64,000 bases of DNA from UBA1422 sp963676385 (GTDB taxonomy: Bacteria; Bacillota; Clostridia; Peptostreptococcales; Anaerovoracaceae): the NCBI GenBank assembly GCA_963676385.2, contig CAXXMM010000002.1:62001-126000 (forward strand), read 5' to 3'. Of the stretch, positions 42,585-51,562 are shown piece after piece (the stretch's first letter is position 1; every line of letters begins with the position of its first letter). Below the pieces are notes generated by a model that did not search any database, was not told the origin of the DNA, and worked only from the letters and a program-made list of their open reading frames with translations. Position numbers and translations under genes: made by a program.

Positions 42585-44273
42585 ATGACAGCAAGGAAGT
42601 TATACATAAACTGCAAAATTTATTCTATGGACAAAGAAAAAACCAAATACAACGCAATGGTTACAGAAGGGGGGAAAATCCTTTTTCTTGGAGATGAAAA
42701 GGCTGCAAGAGAATTTGATCCATGGATAAAAGAAGTGGATCTTCATGGCGCCACTGTTTTCCCCGGATTTTGTGATTCTCACGTTCATGCGCCGGGTTTG
42801 GCCTATGACATTATGTTCAACATGAACCTCTACCCGGCACGAAATTTAGAAGAAACCATGTCAATGATTAGGGAACATATAAAAAAGCATCCGGAGAAGA
42901 ATATCTACTATGGGCGGGGTTTCAATGTTAATTTCTTTCAGGGGAAAGAAGGAGTGCTAGGTCCAAAAAAAGAGCGGTTGGACGTGATTTCTCCCGACAA
43001 ACCCATTATTATTTCCGACTTTGGCGGCAACTGTATGTGGCTTAACAGTGAAGCCATGAAAGTTTATGATATTACGGCTGATCGCCAATGTCCTCCGGGA
43101 GGAGAAATACAATTGGATCCGGATACAGGGGAATTATGGGGCATTATTCGAAACGAAGCCCGGGGGTTTGTCCCATATCAGAAATTTACCGACGAAGAAA
43201 ACTATAAGGCCATGAAATATTTTCAGGATATTCTACTAAGCTACGGGTACACTTCGGTTTTTGCTTTGCGTCCCCCCGGCACGGTAGAACCTAGAACCAC
43301 TTTGTTTGACGCCTTTGCAGTTTTGGAGGCCAAGGGTCAGTTAAAATTGCGTGTTCATGGAGGGCGGGATATGGATGCTGCCGGAGATATTGACATGCAA
43401 ATCCAAGAAATGCTGGATACAAAAAAACGAGTAGATTCTCCACTTATTCAGTTTACTACCGCCAAGTTTTTTTTGGATGGGGTGGTGGAAGGATTGGATG
43501 GATATCTGCTGGAACCCTATACGGAGGAAGCCGGAAAAGGAAAAGCGTACCGAAGTAAGTTATTCTGGGATAAAGAAAAACTATCCTATGCCTTTAGGAG
43601 GTGTATGGAAGCAGGGTTTCAAATTCACTGTCATGCCATTGGGGACGGAGCAACTCATGACGCTTTGGATGCCATGGAATCAGCCATGAAATTGGTTGGA
43701 AGGAAGGACTATAGACATTCCCTCACCCATTTACAGTTGGTTGAACAAGAAGACATCTCAAGGATGGCGGACATGGGTGTGATTGCCAATGTACAACCTT
43801 ATTGGCACTTTAAGTCCCCGGTTATGTTTCCCCTAGAAAAAAAACTGTTGGGGGAACGGGCAGAAAACGAATACCCTTTGAAGCGTTTTGTCACGGCCGG
43901 GATTACCATTGTTGCCTCTTCCGACTACCCGGTTACACCGGAACCAAATCCGTTTTTTGCCATCCAAGCGGCTGTGACCAGGAACTTATATAACGGAGAA
44001 AGTTTGGGAGTGGCAGATATTAAAAATATGGACGATCCCCAATATCTTCTTAACAAAAACGAGCGAATCAGCCTCACTGAAATCCTTCGTGCATTTACTT
44101 ACAATGCCGCGTATGAACGGTTTTCCGAAAATGTTTCCGGCAGCTTAGAGATTGGAAAGGAAGGAGATTTTATCGTTTTGGACCAGGATCCTTACCTTAC
44201 AGATCCTTTAGATTTGGCAAAAATTCAAGTGCTTGCCACATATTTTATGGGAGAGGAGGTCTACAAAAAATAA
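42585..44273 (+). CDS. YtcJ-type metal-dependent amidohydrolase (cytoplasmic)
   Basis: A 562-residue Amidohydro_3-family enzyme without a signal peptide. Metal-site segments are FPGFCDSHVHAPG, FQIHCHAIGDGATHDAL, SLTHLQLVEQEDI and VASSDYPVTPEP. It shares long stretches with the secreted protein at 26835 (QPYWHFK, GERAENEYPL against GEERANNEYPM, and AFTYNAAYERFSENVSGSLE). ATG 42585 is preferred over an upstream frame because GTGGGAGGAA precedes it. It is expressed from a consensus sigma-54 promoter together with the permease downstream, suggesting import and hydrolysis of an amino-acid-like or N-acyl compound. Confidence 0.9.
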   Translation: MTARKLYINCKIYSMDKEKTKYNAMVTEGGKILFLGDEKAAREFDPWIKEVDLHGATVFPGFCDSHVHAPGLAYDIMFNMNLYPARNLEETMSMIREHIKKHPEKNIYYGRGFNVNFFQGKEGVLGPKKERLDVISPDKPIIISDFGGNCMWLNSEAMKVYDITADRQCPPGGEIQLDPDTGELWGIIRNEARGFVPYQKFTDEENYKAMKYFQDILLSYGYTSVFALRPPGTVEPRTTLFDAFAVLEAKGQLKLRVHGGRDMDAAGDIDMQIQEMLDTKKRVDSPLIQFTTAKFFLDGVVEGLDGYLLEPYTEEAGKGKAYRSKLFWDKEKLSYAFRRCMEAGFQIHCHAIGDGATHDALDAMESAMKLVGRKDYRHSLTHLQLVEQEDISRMADMGVIANVQPYWHFKSPVMFPLEKKLLGERAENEYPLKRFVTAGITIVASSDYPVTPEPNPFFAIQAAVTRNLYNGESLGVADIKNMDDPQYLLNKNERISLTEILRAFTYNAAYERFSENVSGSLEIGKEGDFIVLDQDPYLTDPLDLAKIQVLATYFMGEEVYKK

Positions 44274-44318
44274 TAGATTGTTTTCATTAGGTCTTCATCA
44301 TATTCAAGGAGGATAAAA

Positions 44319-45734
44319 ATGAGTAATCAAAGTATTACAACCATAGAAAATAAGGAACAACTCAAACGTGACCTGGGTCTGTTCTCTGCCACCGCCATTG
44401 GTGTGAGCCAGATGATTGGAACCGGCATCTATATGGCGCCCCAAGGGCTTGCCGCCATGTCCAACCCAAAAGCGGCTTTAATCGGATGCATTATCGTTGG
44501 CATTGGCACCCTGCTTATGGCTATGAGTTTTGGAAGAATCGGAGAAAAACTTCCGGTATCCGGCTCGGCCATCGTATACACCAAAGCTGCATTTGGCGAT
44601 ACGGCCGCCTTCATCGTTGGGTGGTCCTATTGGTGGAGCAATCTTTTGGGTATCAGCGCCATTACCATTGGAACGTTGGCTTATGGCGCCTATTTCATCC
44701 CCGGGTTGGCAGAAAATAAAATCATGATATTCCTAGTTGGATCTGCAATTATTTGGCTTTATACCCTTGTTAACATCCGAGGAATCAAAGGGGCAGGCAA
44801 ATTGAATTTGGTACTGACCATCATCAAGCTGGTTCCTTTGCTTGTATTTTTCGTTATTGCCGCCATCCATTTCGATCCTGCCAACATGCACACTGTATCA
44901 GATCCAAGCCTAAAAGGTATGGGGGTTCTGCCCATAGCCATCGGATATTTGATGTGGTCTTTCATGGGATTTGAAGGTTCTAGCATTAACGCCGGGGAAG
45001 TAAAAGATAAGTCTATTGTCAAGAAAGCCACCATTTTATGCGCGGTTTCCGTTATTATCATTTACATCATCTTTATTATTCTTTCCACCGGCAGCATGAC
45101 TCAGGGAGGGTTGGCCAACTCCACTTCCCCTGTGGCAGACATTATCGCAAACGCCACCGGAGCCGGGTGGGCAGGGGCATTTATCGCCCTAGGTGTGTTT
45201 ATCTCCGGTTTGGGTTGTGTTGGCGCCTGGATTATTTCTTCTGCAAGAATCACCTATGCAGTTGGTGAACAAGGTGTCTTTCCGAAGGCGTTTGCCAAAG
45301 TTCATGATGTCTATAAAACACCCATTAATGCACTGCTCATTGATGCAGTCATTTGCACCTTGATTTTGACAATGAATTTTTCTAAGAGTTTGGTCAACGC
45401 ATATAATTTTCTGATACTCTTAACGACCTTGGCGTCTTTGATTTTCTATGCATTTGGTGTGGCTTCAGAAATCATGTTGCTGAAGAAACGGGAAAAGAAA
45501 TTCAATGCATTTAACTTTATTAAAAACTCGTTCCTGTCTTTGGTGGCCTTTGGATATGCCGTCTATGCCATCTATGGATGCGGTGCGGATTATGCCATGT
45601 ACGGATTGATTTTCATCATGGCAGGTATTCCCTTCTTTATCTATGTGAAGTACCAGAGAGGTGAAGTGGCCGCCATTAGAGAGGCAGCCGGACTAACGGA
45701 AGATGGAGAAGAACTTCCCACAGATACCCAATAA
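44319..45734 (+). CDS. APC-superfamily amino acid/polyamine permease or antiporter
   Basis: A 471-residue transporter with 12 helices. APC signatures are clear: FSATAIGVSQMIGTGIYMAP in helix 1 (the unwound substrate site), SFGRIGEKLPVSGSAIVYT in helix 3 and WSFMGFEGSSINAGEVKDK in helix 6. It resembles the basic amino acid/polyamine antiporter group more than the permease at 9105. It starts 45 bp after the amidohydrolase stop behind AAGGAGGA, in the same sigma-54 operon, and a long hairpin closes the unit. It probably imports the amidohydrolase substrate or exchanges its product. Confidence 0.9.
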   Translation: MSNQSITTIENKEQLKRDLGLFSATAIGVSQMIGTGIYMAPQGLAAMSNPKAALIGCIIVGIGTLLMAMSFGRIGEKLPVSGSAIVYTKAAFGDTAAFIVGWSYWWSNLLGISAITIGTLAYGAYFIPGLAENKIMIFLVGSAIIWLYTLVNIRGIKGAGKLNLVLTIIKLVPLLVFFVIAAIHFDPANMHTVSDPSLKGMGVLPIAIGYLMWSFMGFEGSSINAGEVKDKSIVKKATILCAVSVIIIYIIFIILSTGSMTQGGLANSTSPVADIIANATGAGWAGAFIALGVFISGLGCVGAWIISSARITYAVGEQGVFPKAFAKVHDVYKTPINALLIDAVICTLILTMNFSKSLVNAYNFLILLTTLASLIFYAFGVASEIMLLKKREKKFNAFNFIKNSFLSLVAFGYAVYAIYGCGADYAMYGLIFIMAGIPFFIYVKYQRGEVAAIREAAGLTEDGEELPTDTQ

Positions 45735-45778
45735 TAAGGGGGCTGAAAAAGGATGAGCCATTAGAATTCATCTCCACA

Positions 45779-45836
45779 AAAATGCGCCCCAAAAATCAGA
45801 CATGAATCATCTGGCTTTTGGCGGTGCATTTTATTA
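45779..45836 (+). terminator. Long hairpin terminator of the second sigma-54 operon
   Basis: AAAATGCGCCCCAAAA pairs imperfectly with TTTTGGCGGTGCATTTT, with an inner CAGA/TCTG stem, followed by ATTATAAT. Confidence 0.65.
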
Positions 45837-45885
45837 TAATAAAAGATATCCATGTTGCGTTGGTATCCAATGAGGAGGATTTTCG

Positions 45886-46299
45886 ATGACAGATAAAATA
45901 AAGGTTGCATTTGTATGTGTTCACAACTCTTGCCGGTCTCAGATGGCGGAAGCCATCTGCAAAATACTGGCGGGTGAGGTGCTGGAAGCCTATTCGGCGG
46001 GGACGGAAATCAAATCCCAAATCAACCCAGATGCGGTCAGGGTAATTGAGAAGGAATATGGGGTGGATATCACAAAAAGCCAACGTCCTAAGCTGATTGA
46101 GGAAATCCCAGGAGTTGACGTAGTTGTATCCATGGGGTGCGAGGTGAATTGCCCCTATCTTCCGTGCCGCCATAGGGAGGACTGGGGACTTTCAGACCCC
46201 ACCGGCAAGGGAGAATCGGCATTTTTAGAAACTGCAAAAATCATAGAATCAAAAGTATTGGAGTTGAAAATGAGAATTGCAAATCACGAAATATTGTAG
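45886..46299 (+). CDS. ArsC-type low-molecular-weight phosphatase/arsenate reductase (thioredoxin class)
   Basis: A 137-residue enzyme of the low-molecular-weight tyrosine phosphatase fold. The P-loop is FVCVHNSCRSQMAEA, the signature used by thioredoxin-coupled arsenate reductases. SAGTEIKSQINPDAV follows, then the later Cys pair in SMGCEVNCPYLPC and the acid DWGLSDPTGK. The resolving Cys residues support arsenate reduction to arsenite over phosphatase activity. ATG 45886 follows GAGGAG. It opens a cluster rich in Cys-containing redox or metal proteins, but no arsenite exporter gene is seen nearby. Confidence 0.9.
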   Translation: MTDKIKVAFVCVHNSCRSQMAEAICKILAGEVLEAYSAGTEIKSQINPDAVRVIEKEYGVDITKSQRPKLIEEIPGVDVVVSMGCEVNCPYLPCRHREDWGLSDPTGKGESAFLETAKIIESKVLELKMRIANHEIL

Positions 46300-46352
46300 A
46301 TACAACAGTGATAACAATCCATGGAATTGAAAGACAAGGAGGAAAAAGCCAA

Positions 46353-46742
46353 ATGGAAAACCAAAAAAACGAAGCAGTTTGCGTGACCACTTGCCCCGGT
46401 GGATGCAATGTGTCCATGATGTCCTACAAGGCCGCAACGATGCTGGCCAAGGAAGGGGTCTGCAGGTTTGTGAGGATTGCAGGAGAGAAAGCCAGGGAAA
46501 AGGACACGCTGCGCCTGCAGGAAGCCGATAAAATGGCAGAAAAATGGATTTTGGTGGAAGGCTGTGAGAAAAGATGCGGGCAGGAAGCTTTTTCCATTGC
46601 CGGGATTCAACCGGACCATTGTCTTTGCGTAACTGATTTGGGCATCAAAAGGGAAAACAAAATTGATTTTACACCGGATGAATTGGATAGGGTGGTTCAG
46701 GCGGTAGCGACCATGATTACTGGAGAATCTGATAACTTATAA
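46353..46742 (+). CDS. DGC-domain putative zinc-binding protein
   Basis: A 129-residue protein with the DGC domain pattern: CVTTCPGGCNVSMMSYKAAT, then RFVRIAGEKAR, WILVEGCEKRCGQEAFS and DHCLCVTDLGIK. Family proteins have conserved Cys residues thought to bind metal, but no proven function. ATG 46353 is preferred over an upstream frame because AAGGAGGAAAAA precedes it. It follows the ArsC-like gene by about 50 bp and ends at a terminator, so the two probably form one unit. Confidence 0.85.
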   Translation: MENQKNEAVCVTTCPGGCNVSMMSYKAATMLAKEGVCRFVRIAGEKAREKDTLRLQEADKMAEKWILVEGCEKRCGQEAFSIAGIQPDHCLCVTDLGIKRENKIDFTPDELDRVVQAVATMITGESDNL

Positions 46743-46773
46743 AATTGAAGGAAGTAGGAATTTATAATGGAGA

Positions 46774-46816
46774 AAACTCCGTGATGTACTCACGGAGTTT
46801 GTCGGTTTTTTGGTGT
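46774..46816 (+). terminator. Terminator after the DGC-domain gene
   Basis: AAACTCCGTGA (46774-46784) pairs perfectly with TCACGGAGTTT (46790-46800), loop TGTAC, followed by GTCGGTTTTTT. Confidence 0.8.
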
Positions 46817-46863
46817 ATAAATATATTCATAGGACATAACGTATCGTAGAAGGAAGAGGGCAT

Positions 46864-47787
46864 ATGGATTGTACTGGATGTAAATCAAAGGGATGTAGAA
46901 TTTCCCAACCTTGTCATGACAGAAGTTTGGAATATGTTGGAGAATATCTTAAGACGCAGAATCAGGAGATTGTTCATGCTGCAGCGGAATTGGTGGATGG
47001 CGGCAAGGTGGGAACATTGAGCCGACTGGAAGAAATCATAGAATACGCCAAAGCCCGCGGATATGAAAAAATCGGTGTGGCATATTGTTACGGGATGGAA
47101 CAAGAAGCCAAACTCCTTGGGGATACGTTAACCAAAGCAGGATTTCGCCTTTCCATGGTTTCCTGCACTGTGGACGGCGTGGCAGAGGATAGGATAAATC
47201 AAAAGACCTCAGAGATTGGCGTTTCTTGTAATCCTTTGGGACAAGCAAATCAACTAAACCATGAAGGGGTGCAATTTTCCATTTTAATGGGTCTTTGTCT
47301 TGGCCATGATATCTTAATCCAAAAACAGCTAAAAATGGATTTCACCACATGGGTGGTGAAGGATCGAGTCACCACACACAGACCCCTGGATGCCTTGCCC
47401 GGATATCACGGGAAAGAAGATTTATTTTTGGAGAATATGGATAGGGGATTTCACCTTACAAAGCGGGAACAATTTATTGAGAAAATATTACAAGACCACT
47501 GGCAGGAGCATCTTGCGTTGCTAGATTTGAGGGGGTGGGATGCTTTTGAAAAAAACGGCGTTCCCGGTTCTATTCAATGCGCCATTGAGGAACTGCCCCA
47601 AAAATATCAGACCCTTTTCCCGGATCGGGAGAAAGAAATCATTGTCTATTGCAATGGGGGCATGCAATCCCTATATGTGGTGATGTATTTGAACCTAAAA
47701 GGCTATCATCATGTAACAAGTCTGGCTGGCGGATACTCAGATGGAAGTTGGATATCACCAAACAAGAAAGGAGAAACACAAATATGA
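46864..47787 (+). CDS. DUF1847 metal-binding domain fused to rhodanese
   Basis: A 307-residue two-domain protein. Residues 1 to about 190 match DUF1847, with N-terminal Cys motifs (MDCTGCKSKGCRISQPC), IGVAYCYGMEQEAKLL, SCTVDGVAED and SCNPLGQANQLN, which probably bind a metal. The C-terminal 95 residues form a rhodanese (LALLDLRGWDAFEKNGVPGS) with the persulfide-forming Cys in IIVYCNGGMQS. The fusion suggests sulfur transfer linked to metal handling. ATG 46864 follows AGAGGG. Its stop overlaps the next gene's ATG (47784-47787). Confidence 0.88.
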   Translation: MDCTGCKSKGCRISQPCHDRSLEYVGEYLKTQNQEIVHAAAELVDGGKVGTLSRLEEIIEYAKARGYEKIGVAYCYGMEQEAKLLGDTLTKAGFRLSMVSCTVDGVAEDRINQKTSEIGVSCNPLGQANQLNHEGVQFSILMGLCLGHDILIQKQLKMDFTTWVVKDRVTTHRPLDALPGYHGKEDLFLENMDRGFHLTKREQFIEKILQDHWQEHLALLDLRGWDAFEKNGVPGSIQCAIEELPQKYQTLFPDREKEIIVYCNGGMQSLYVVMYLNLKGYHHVTSLAGGYSDGSWISPNKKGETQI

Positions 47788-48140
47788 AGGCTGAAACAAG
47801 ATTACAATACTTTCCTATTTCATTTTTTTCTATGATTATGGGTTTGGCAGGATTGACTTTATCAATTCAAAAAGGGGAGGAAATTTTGGGAAGAACAGCT
47901 AGTATCAGCGATGGGTTTCTTTTTTTAACATCCTTCTTGTTTCTGGTATTTTGTGGGGTTTATTTTGCCAAGTTATTAAAATATTTTGATGGGGTAAAAG
48001 AAGAATTTAATCACCCGATTCGCCTCAGTTTTTTCCCAACTGTGACCATCAGTATATTGCTGTTGAGTATTGGATATATTGATTTGCTGCCCAACATATC
48101 TTTGGGTTTTTGTGAAAGTGCAAATCACAAGTATTATTGA
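47784..48140 (+). pseudogene. Truncated TDT/SLAC1-type membrane transporter
   Basis: A 118-residue N-terminal remnant of the TDT family (TehA/SLAC1-type anion or sulfite exporters, normally about 310-340 residues). The opening KAETRLQYFPISFFSMIMGL and helix GLTLSIQKGEEIL are typical. Only three helices remain. The frame ends abruptly with CESANHKYY and a stop, three bases before the convergent flavoprotein gene. The final codons resemble the end of the ArsC-like gene (IANHEIL stop), which may mark the recombination that cut it. It is coupled to the DUF1847-rhodanese gene by ATGA and is probably non-functional. Confidence 0.75.
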
Positions 48141-48143
48141 GAA

Positions 48144-49511
48144 TTATAAAGGTTGATTGAGATGTGCATAACTTTTGGCAATTGCATTCATTGCAGCAGC
48201 ATTAATGGGATATGCAATGGGAGATGCGGAAATAAGGGGATGCGTTGCAACTTGGAAAGTGTTAAGCTCAGTCGCAGTTGTATCTTGCTGTATCGCCAAA
48301 CTTAAAATGTTAATCATTTCCGAAATGGTATCTCCGCCGGATATTTGAGCCCCGAGAAGAATACCGGAACCTTCTGAAAAGATTAGCTTCATGTCAATTT
48401 TTTGTGAGCCGGGGAGGGAGCCGGGGTGTCGATCCATCGTAATAAATTCTCCTACCTGTACTTTAAACCCTTCTTGTATTGCGCGGGTTTCTGTCAGACC
48501 GGCTGAAGCAAAAGTCCGGCCAAATATTTTAGTGGAAAACGCGCTAATGGTTCCTTTGTTGGCACGAACTAAGCGAAGGTTAAACGCATTGCAACCGGCA
48601 ATTTTAGCCTCCATAGCCGCAGTTGAAGCCAAAAGAACAGGAGTGTCCTGGCCTGTAAAAAAGCATTTTTTCTCAGCACAGTCGCCTACTGCAAAGATGT
48701 CCGGATCGCTGGTTCTTGTATATTGATCCACAACGATGGCACCCTTATCATTTGCTTTTAATCCAGCTTGTTTCCCCAGTGTTCCATTGGGGGTGACGCC
48801 CAGACCAAGAATAACCATATCTGTAGGAAAGGTGGAGCCATCTTCTAGTTCAATGGAGTCCACTTTCTGACTTCCATTTATTTTTTTTACTTTTGTTGAT
48901 GTTTTTACTTCAATGCCATTTCCCGTCATCAAGGATTGGATTTCATCCGTATATTTTTTGTCAAAGGCTTGCCACAAACAAGCATCTGCCATTTCCACCA
49001 GGGTCACATTCTTCCCAAGCAAGCGAATTTGCTCGGCAAATTCAATACCGATAAACCCGCCGCCAATGACTGCAATGTTGTTACACGTTTCCAGCGTTTT
49101 AAGCATTTCATTTAAATAGTCCTGTTTTTTATAAATGGGAAATACATTTTGAAGATCATTGCCGGGGATAAACGTTGGGATAATGGGCAAAGAACCTGTG
49201 GCGATGATAAGCTTTTTGTAGCCAATATCTCCATTGGTGCCGGTCGAAACAATTTTTTTGTCTCGGTCAATCTCCAACGCACTATCAATAAGCAGGTTAA
49301 TCTTGGCATCCAACAGCATTGCATCGGGAATTACATTTTTGTTTGTATCTTTCAGCGTTCCAAAAATGTAGGGAATTTCACAGGGAACCATAACGGTTGG
49401 TGTTTCCCGAATTAAGGTAATATCCAAATCTCCATAGGCCTTTCTTGCAGTGGTGGCACTTAATATGCCGCCTGCGCTGCCGCCGATAATTAGCAAATCA
49501 GTAGTCTTCAT
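48144..49511 (-). CDS. FAD/NAD(P)-dependent disulfide oxidoreductase (CoA-disulfide reductase/NADH oxidase type)
   Basis: A 455-residue flavoprotein. The N-terminal FAD site is DLLIIGGSAGGILSATTAR and the probable redox Cys44 lies in VMVPCEIPYIFG. The NAD(P) site is NIAVIGGGFIGIEFAEQIR, and FAVGDCAEKKCFFTG is the second FAD segment. A dimerisation domain ends the protein. Members reduce CoA disulfide, polysulfide or oxygen. It faces an ArsR-family gene in the same direction 40 bp upstream, and the two are probably co-transcribed on the minus strand. The neighbouring rhodanese fits a role in sulfur or persulfide redox. Confidence 0.9.
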   Translation of the reverse strand: MKTTDLLIIGGSAGGILSATTARKAYGDLDITLIRETPTVMVPCEIPYIFGTLKDTNKNVIPDAMLLDAKINLLIDSALEIDRDKKIVSTGTNGDIGYKKLIIATGSLPIIPTFIPGNDLQNVFPIYKKQDYLNEMLKTLETCNNIAVIGGGFIGIEFAEQIRLLGKNVTLVEMADACLWQAFDKKYTDEIQSLMTGNGIEVKTSTKVKKINGSQKVDSIELEDGSTFPTDMVILGLGVTPNGTLGKQAGLKANDKGAIVVDQYTRTSDPDIFAVGDCAEKKCFFTGQDTPVLLASTAAMEAKIAGCNAFNLRLVRANKGTISAFSTKIFGRTFASAGLTETRAIQEGFKVQVGEFITMDRHPGSLPGSQKIDMKLIFSEGSGILLGAQISGGDTISEMINILSLAIQQDTTATELNTFQVATHPLISASPIAYPINAAAMNAIAKSYAHLNQPL

Positions 49512-49551
49512 ATTTTTTCCTCCACTTTTCTTTTTCTCAATAAATCACATA

Positions 49552-49851
49552 TTACGATTGAAACAATTCTTTGATAATGCCCTGCAACTTATGGCGAAGT
49601 TCCTCATTGGCAATGGAATAGTAGATAAAAGTGCCCTCTCGTTTGCCTACGATAATCCCATTGGATTTTAATTTAGCCAAATGTTGGGAAACCGTTGATT
49701 GAACCTCTCCAAGGCATTCCTGCATATCTGTTACAGTTGAATGTTCTTTTTCGCAAAGAGTTTTAACAAGACATAAGCGTTGAGGGTGGGCAATTAATTT
49801 AAGCACATCTACATTTTTTATGAAGGTTTCGGGTTCTGTTCGGTAAACCAT
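49552..49851 (-). CDS. ArsR-family winged-helix repressor
   Basis: A 99-residue ArsR/SmtB-type regulator (MVYRTEPETFIKNVDVLKLI, then HPQRLCLVKTLCEKEHSTVT). The recognition region is GEVQSTVSQHLAKLKSNGII and the wing is VGKREGTFIYYSI. Cys residues near 37 and 42 of the helix preceding the HTH could sense metals or thiols. The start at 49851 follows GGAGGAG on the minus strand; longer upstream frames lack a ribosome site. It is divergent from the DUF5320/NifX/MinD operon, whose promoter carries repeated CATATGCCAA sites, the likely operators. Confidence 0.9.
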   Translation of the reverse strand: MVYRTEPETFIKNVDVLKLIAHPQRLCLVKTLCEKEHSTVTDMQECLGEVQSTVSQHLAKLKSNGIIVGKREGTFIYYSIANEELRHKLQGIIKELFQS

Positions 49852-49967
49852 AAGGACTCCTCCTAAACATATGAAAAACAATATATATGAGTAATACAAT
49901 GTATGCGGGTTGAGTTCAAGGGGTTTTGTGTTTTTTTGTGAAAAGGAAAATAAATACAAAATAGTTA

Positions 49968-50019
49968 TTGACATATGCCAAAAACAGCATATAATGAAAT
50001 TATAAATAGCATATGCCAA
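49968..50019 (+). promoter_or_regulatory. Promoter with two CATATGCCAA sites, probable ArsR operator
   Basis: TTGACA (49968-49973), a 16-bp spacer and TATAAT (49990-49995). CATATGCCAA occurs at 49972-49981, overlapping the -35, and again at 50010-50019 downstream of the start. Binding at both would block initiation. Confidence 0.7.
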
Positions 50020-50040
50020 TAACACGAGGAGGTGAAAAGT

Positions 50041-50277
50041 ATGCCAGGAAGAGATGGAACAGGTCCTTTGGGTCAAGGAGCAATGTTAGGAGGAGGAAGA
50101 GGACGAGGTATGGGACTAGGCCGTGGAATGGTCGCTGGGGCTAGATGCCAAAGAAGATTTTCCCAAAACTGTACAGCTTTGTTTTCGGAAATGACACAAA
50201 AGGAATTTTTGTCACAACAAAAGGAAATTCTTCAAAGAAGAATTCAAGAAATTGATCAAGAAGTGGACAAGCTGTAA
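50041..50277 (+). CDS. DUF5320 small Gly/Arg-rich protein
   Basis: A 78-residue protein with the conserved opening MPGRDGTGPLGQGAM, a Gly-Arg-Met-rich stretch (GGGRGRGMGLGRGM) and a C-terminal coiled coil (FLSQQKEILQRRIQEIDQEV). This is the DUF5320 pattern, widely found beside NifX-like and MinD-ferredoxin genes in anaerobes. ATG 50041 follows GAGGAGGTG. It is first in the operon controlled by the ArsR-type promoter. The function is unknown; a scaffold for Fe-S or metal cluster assembly is a common guess. Confidence 0.85.
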   Translation: MPGRDGTGPLGQGAMLGGGRGRGMGLGRGMVAGARCQRRFSQNCTALFSEMTQKEFLSQQKEILQRRIQEIDQEVDKL

Positions 50278-50333
50278 TAAGCAGATAAGTAGCGGGTTAT
50301 GCCTGTTACTTATCTATGTAGGGAGAGAATAAA

Positions 50334-50702
50334 ATGAAAATTGCAATTCCGGTAGAGGAGAAAACAATACAAAGCAACGTGTGTGTCTCATTTGGGCGTG
50401 CACCGTATTTCATGTTTTTTAACACTGAAACAAAAGAAGCGACATTTATGAAAAACGAAGGGGCAGACGGTCAGGGGGGCGCAGGAATCAAAGCGTCGCA
50501 AGTATTGGTTGACCAGAGCATTGTAGCTTTACTGACCCCGCGTTGCGGAGAAAATGCCGCAGTTGTGCTTCAAAAGGCAGGGGTCAAAATCTATAAAACC
50601 TTTCCCGGTTCGGTGAAAGATAATTTGCTAGCCTTTGAACAGGGAACCCTAGAAATCCTTGAGGAAATCCATGGAGGGTTTCATGGCAAAGAAGAGGTTT
50701 AA
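50334..50702 (+). CDS. NifX/NifB-C-like dinitrogenase iron-molybdenum cofactor-binding domain protein
   Basis: A 122-residue single-domain protein of the NifX/VnfY fold (MKIAIPVEEKTIQSNVCVSF, then GRAPYFMFF, GAGIKASQVLVDQSIVALL and PRCGENAAVVLQKAGVKIYK). The family binds Fe-S or Mo-Fe-S cluster precursors. No nitrogenase genes are seen, so a general metal-cluster role is more likely. It starts 56 bp after the DUF5320 gene and ends 2 bp before the first MinD-ferredoxin gene, in the same operon. Confidence 0.92.
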   Translation: MKIAIPVEEKTIQSNVCVSFGRAPYFMFFNTETKEATFMKNEGADGQGGAGIKASQVLVDQSIVALLTPRCGENAAVVLQKAGVKIYKTFPGSVKDNLLAFEQGTLEILEEIHGGFHGKEEV

Positions 50703-50704
50703 TA

Positions 50705-51562
50705 ATGAAAATAGCCGTATTAAGTGGTAAAGGTGGAACAGGAAAAACCCTTGTTTCTGTAAACCTGACTGCTGTTTCTGAACATGGTGTATATGTGGAT
50801 TGCGACGTGGAGGAACCCAACGGTCATTTGTTTTTCAAACCGCAAAATATGGAGACCAAAATAGTAACCATCCCAATCCCAAAAGTAGATGACTCACGAT
50901 GCATTGGGTGCCGAAAGTGTGTTGATTTTTGCAAATTCAATGGGTTGGCTTATATAGGAACCAGTTTGGTGATTTTTGAAGATGTGTGCCATTCTTGTGG
51001 GGGCTGTGTTTTGGTATGCCCGGAAAACGCCTTGTCAGAAAAAGAAAAAGAAATCGGAGAAGTGAGCAAAGGTACCTGGGACAATGTCACCATTCTTTCC
51101 GGAATGCTACGTATTGGAGAAGCTTCCGGTATACCGATTATCAAAAAACTGCTGCATGACGAAAGCTTGAACAATTCCCTGGCTGTGATTGATTGCCCGC
51201 CGGGGAGCGCCTGCACTGTGATGGAAAGCATCAAGGATGCGGATTATTGTATCCTGATTGCCGAACCAAGTATATTTGGTGTTCACAACCTTAACTTGGT
51301 TGTGGAATTGGTTCGGCTTTTTCAAAAACCACATGGGGTAATACTCAATAAGTGTCTTGATGGAGAAAACCTTGCAGAGGAGTACTGCAACAAAAACAGA
51401 CTACATATACTGGGGAGCATTCCGTATGACCGTGAGCTTGGGACCATGAATTCCATTGGATTGATTGTATCAAGAGAAAGCGAGCAGTACCGCAAAATAT
51501 TCACGGATTTATTGCAGAAAGTATTGGAAGAGGTGGGCCATGAAGCAACTAGTAATACTTAG
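50705..51562 (+). CDS. MinD/ParA-type ATPase with inserted 2[4Fe-4S] ferredoxin domain (1)
   Basis: A 285-residue P-loop ATPase. The deviant Walker A is VLSGKGGTGKTLVS, with switch regions VDCDVEEPNG and VIDCPPGSACTV. A ferredoxin insert near residues 60-105 carries two Cys clusters (CIGCRKCVDFCKF and CHSCGGCVLVCP). Such proteins resemble the Mrp/NBP35 Fe-S carrier ATPases and occur in pairs. It overlaps the second copy by 23 nt and follows the NifX-like gene by 2 bp. The pair probably forms a heterodimer that assembles or inserts a metal cluster. Confidence 0.92.
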   Translation: MKIAVLSGKGGTGKTLVSVNLTAVSEHGVYVDCDVEEPNGHLFFKPQNMETKIVTIPIPKVDDSRCIGCRKCVDFCKFNGLAYIGTSLVIFEDVCHSCGGCVLVCPENALSEKEKEIGEVSKGTWDNVTILSGMLRIGEASGIPIIKKLLHDESLNNSLAVIDCPPGSACTVMESIKDADYCILIAEPSIFGVHNLNLVVELVRLFQKPHGVILNKCLDGENLAEEYCNKNRLHILGSIPYDRELGTMNSIGLIVSRESEQYRKIFTDLLQKVLEEVGHEATSNT

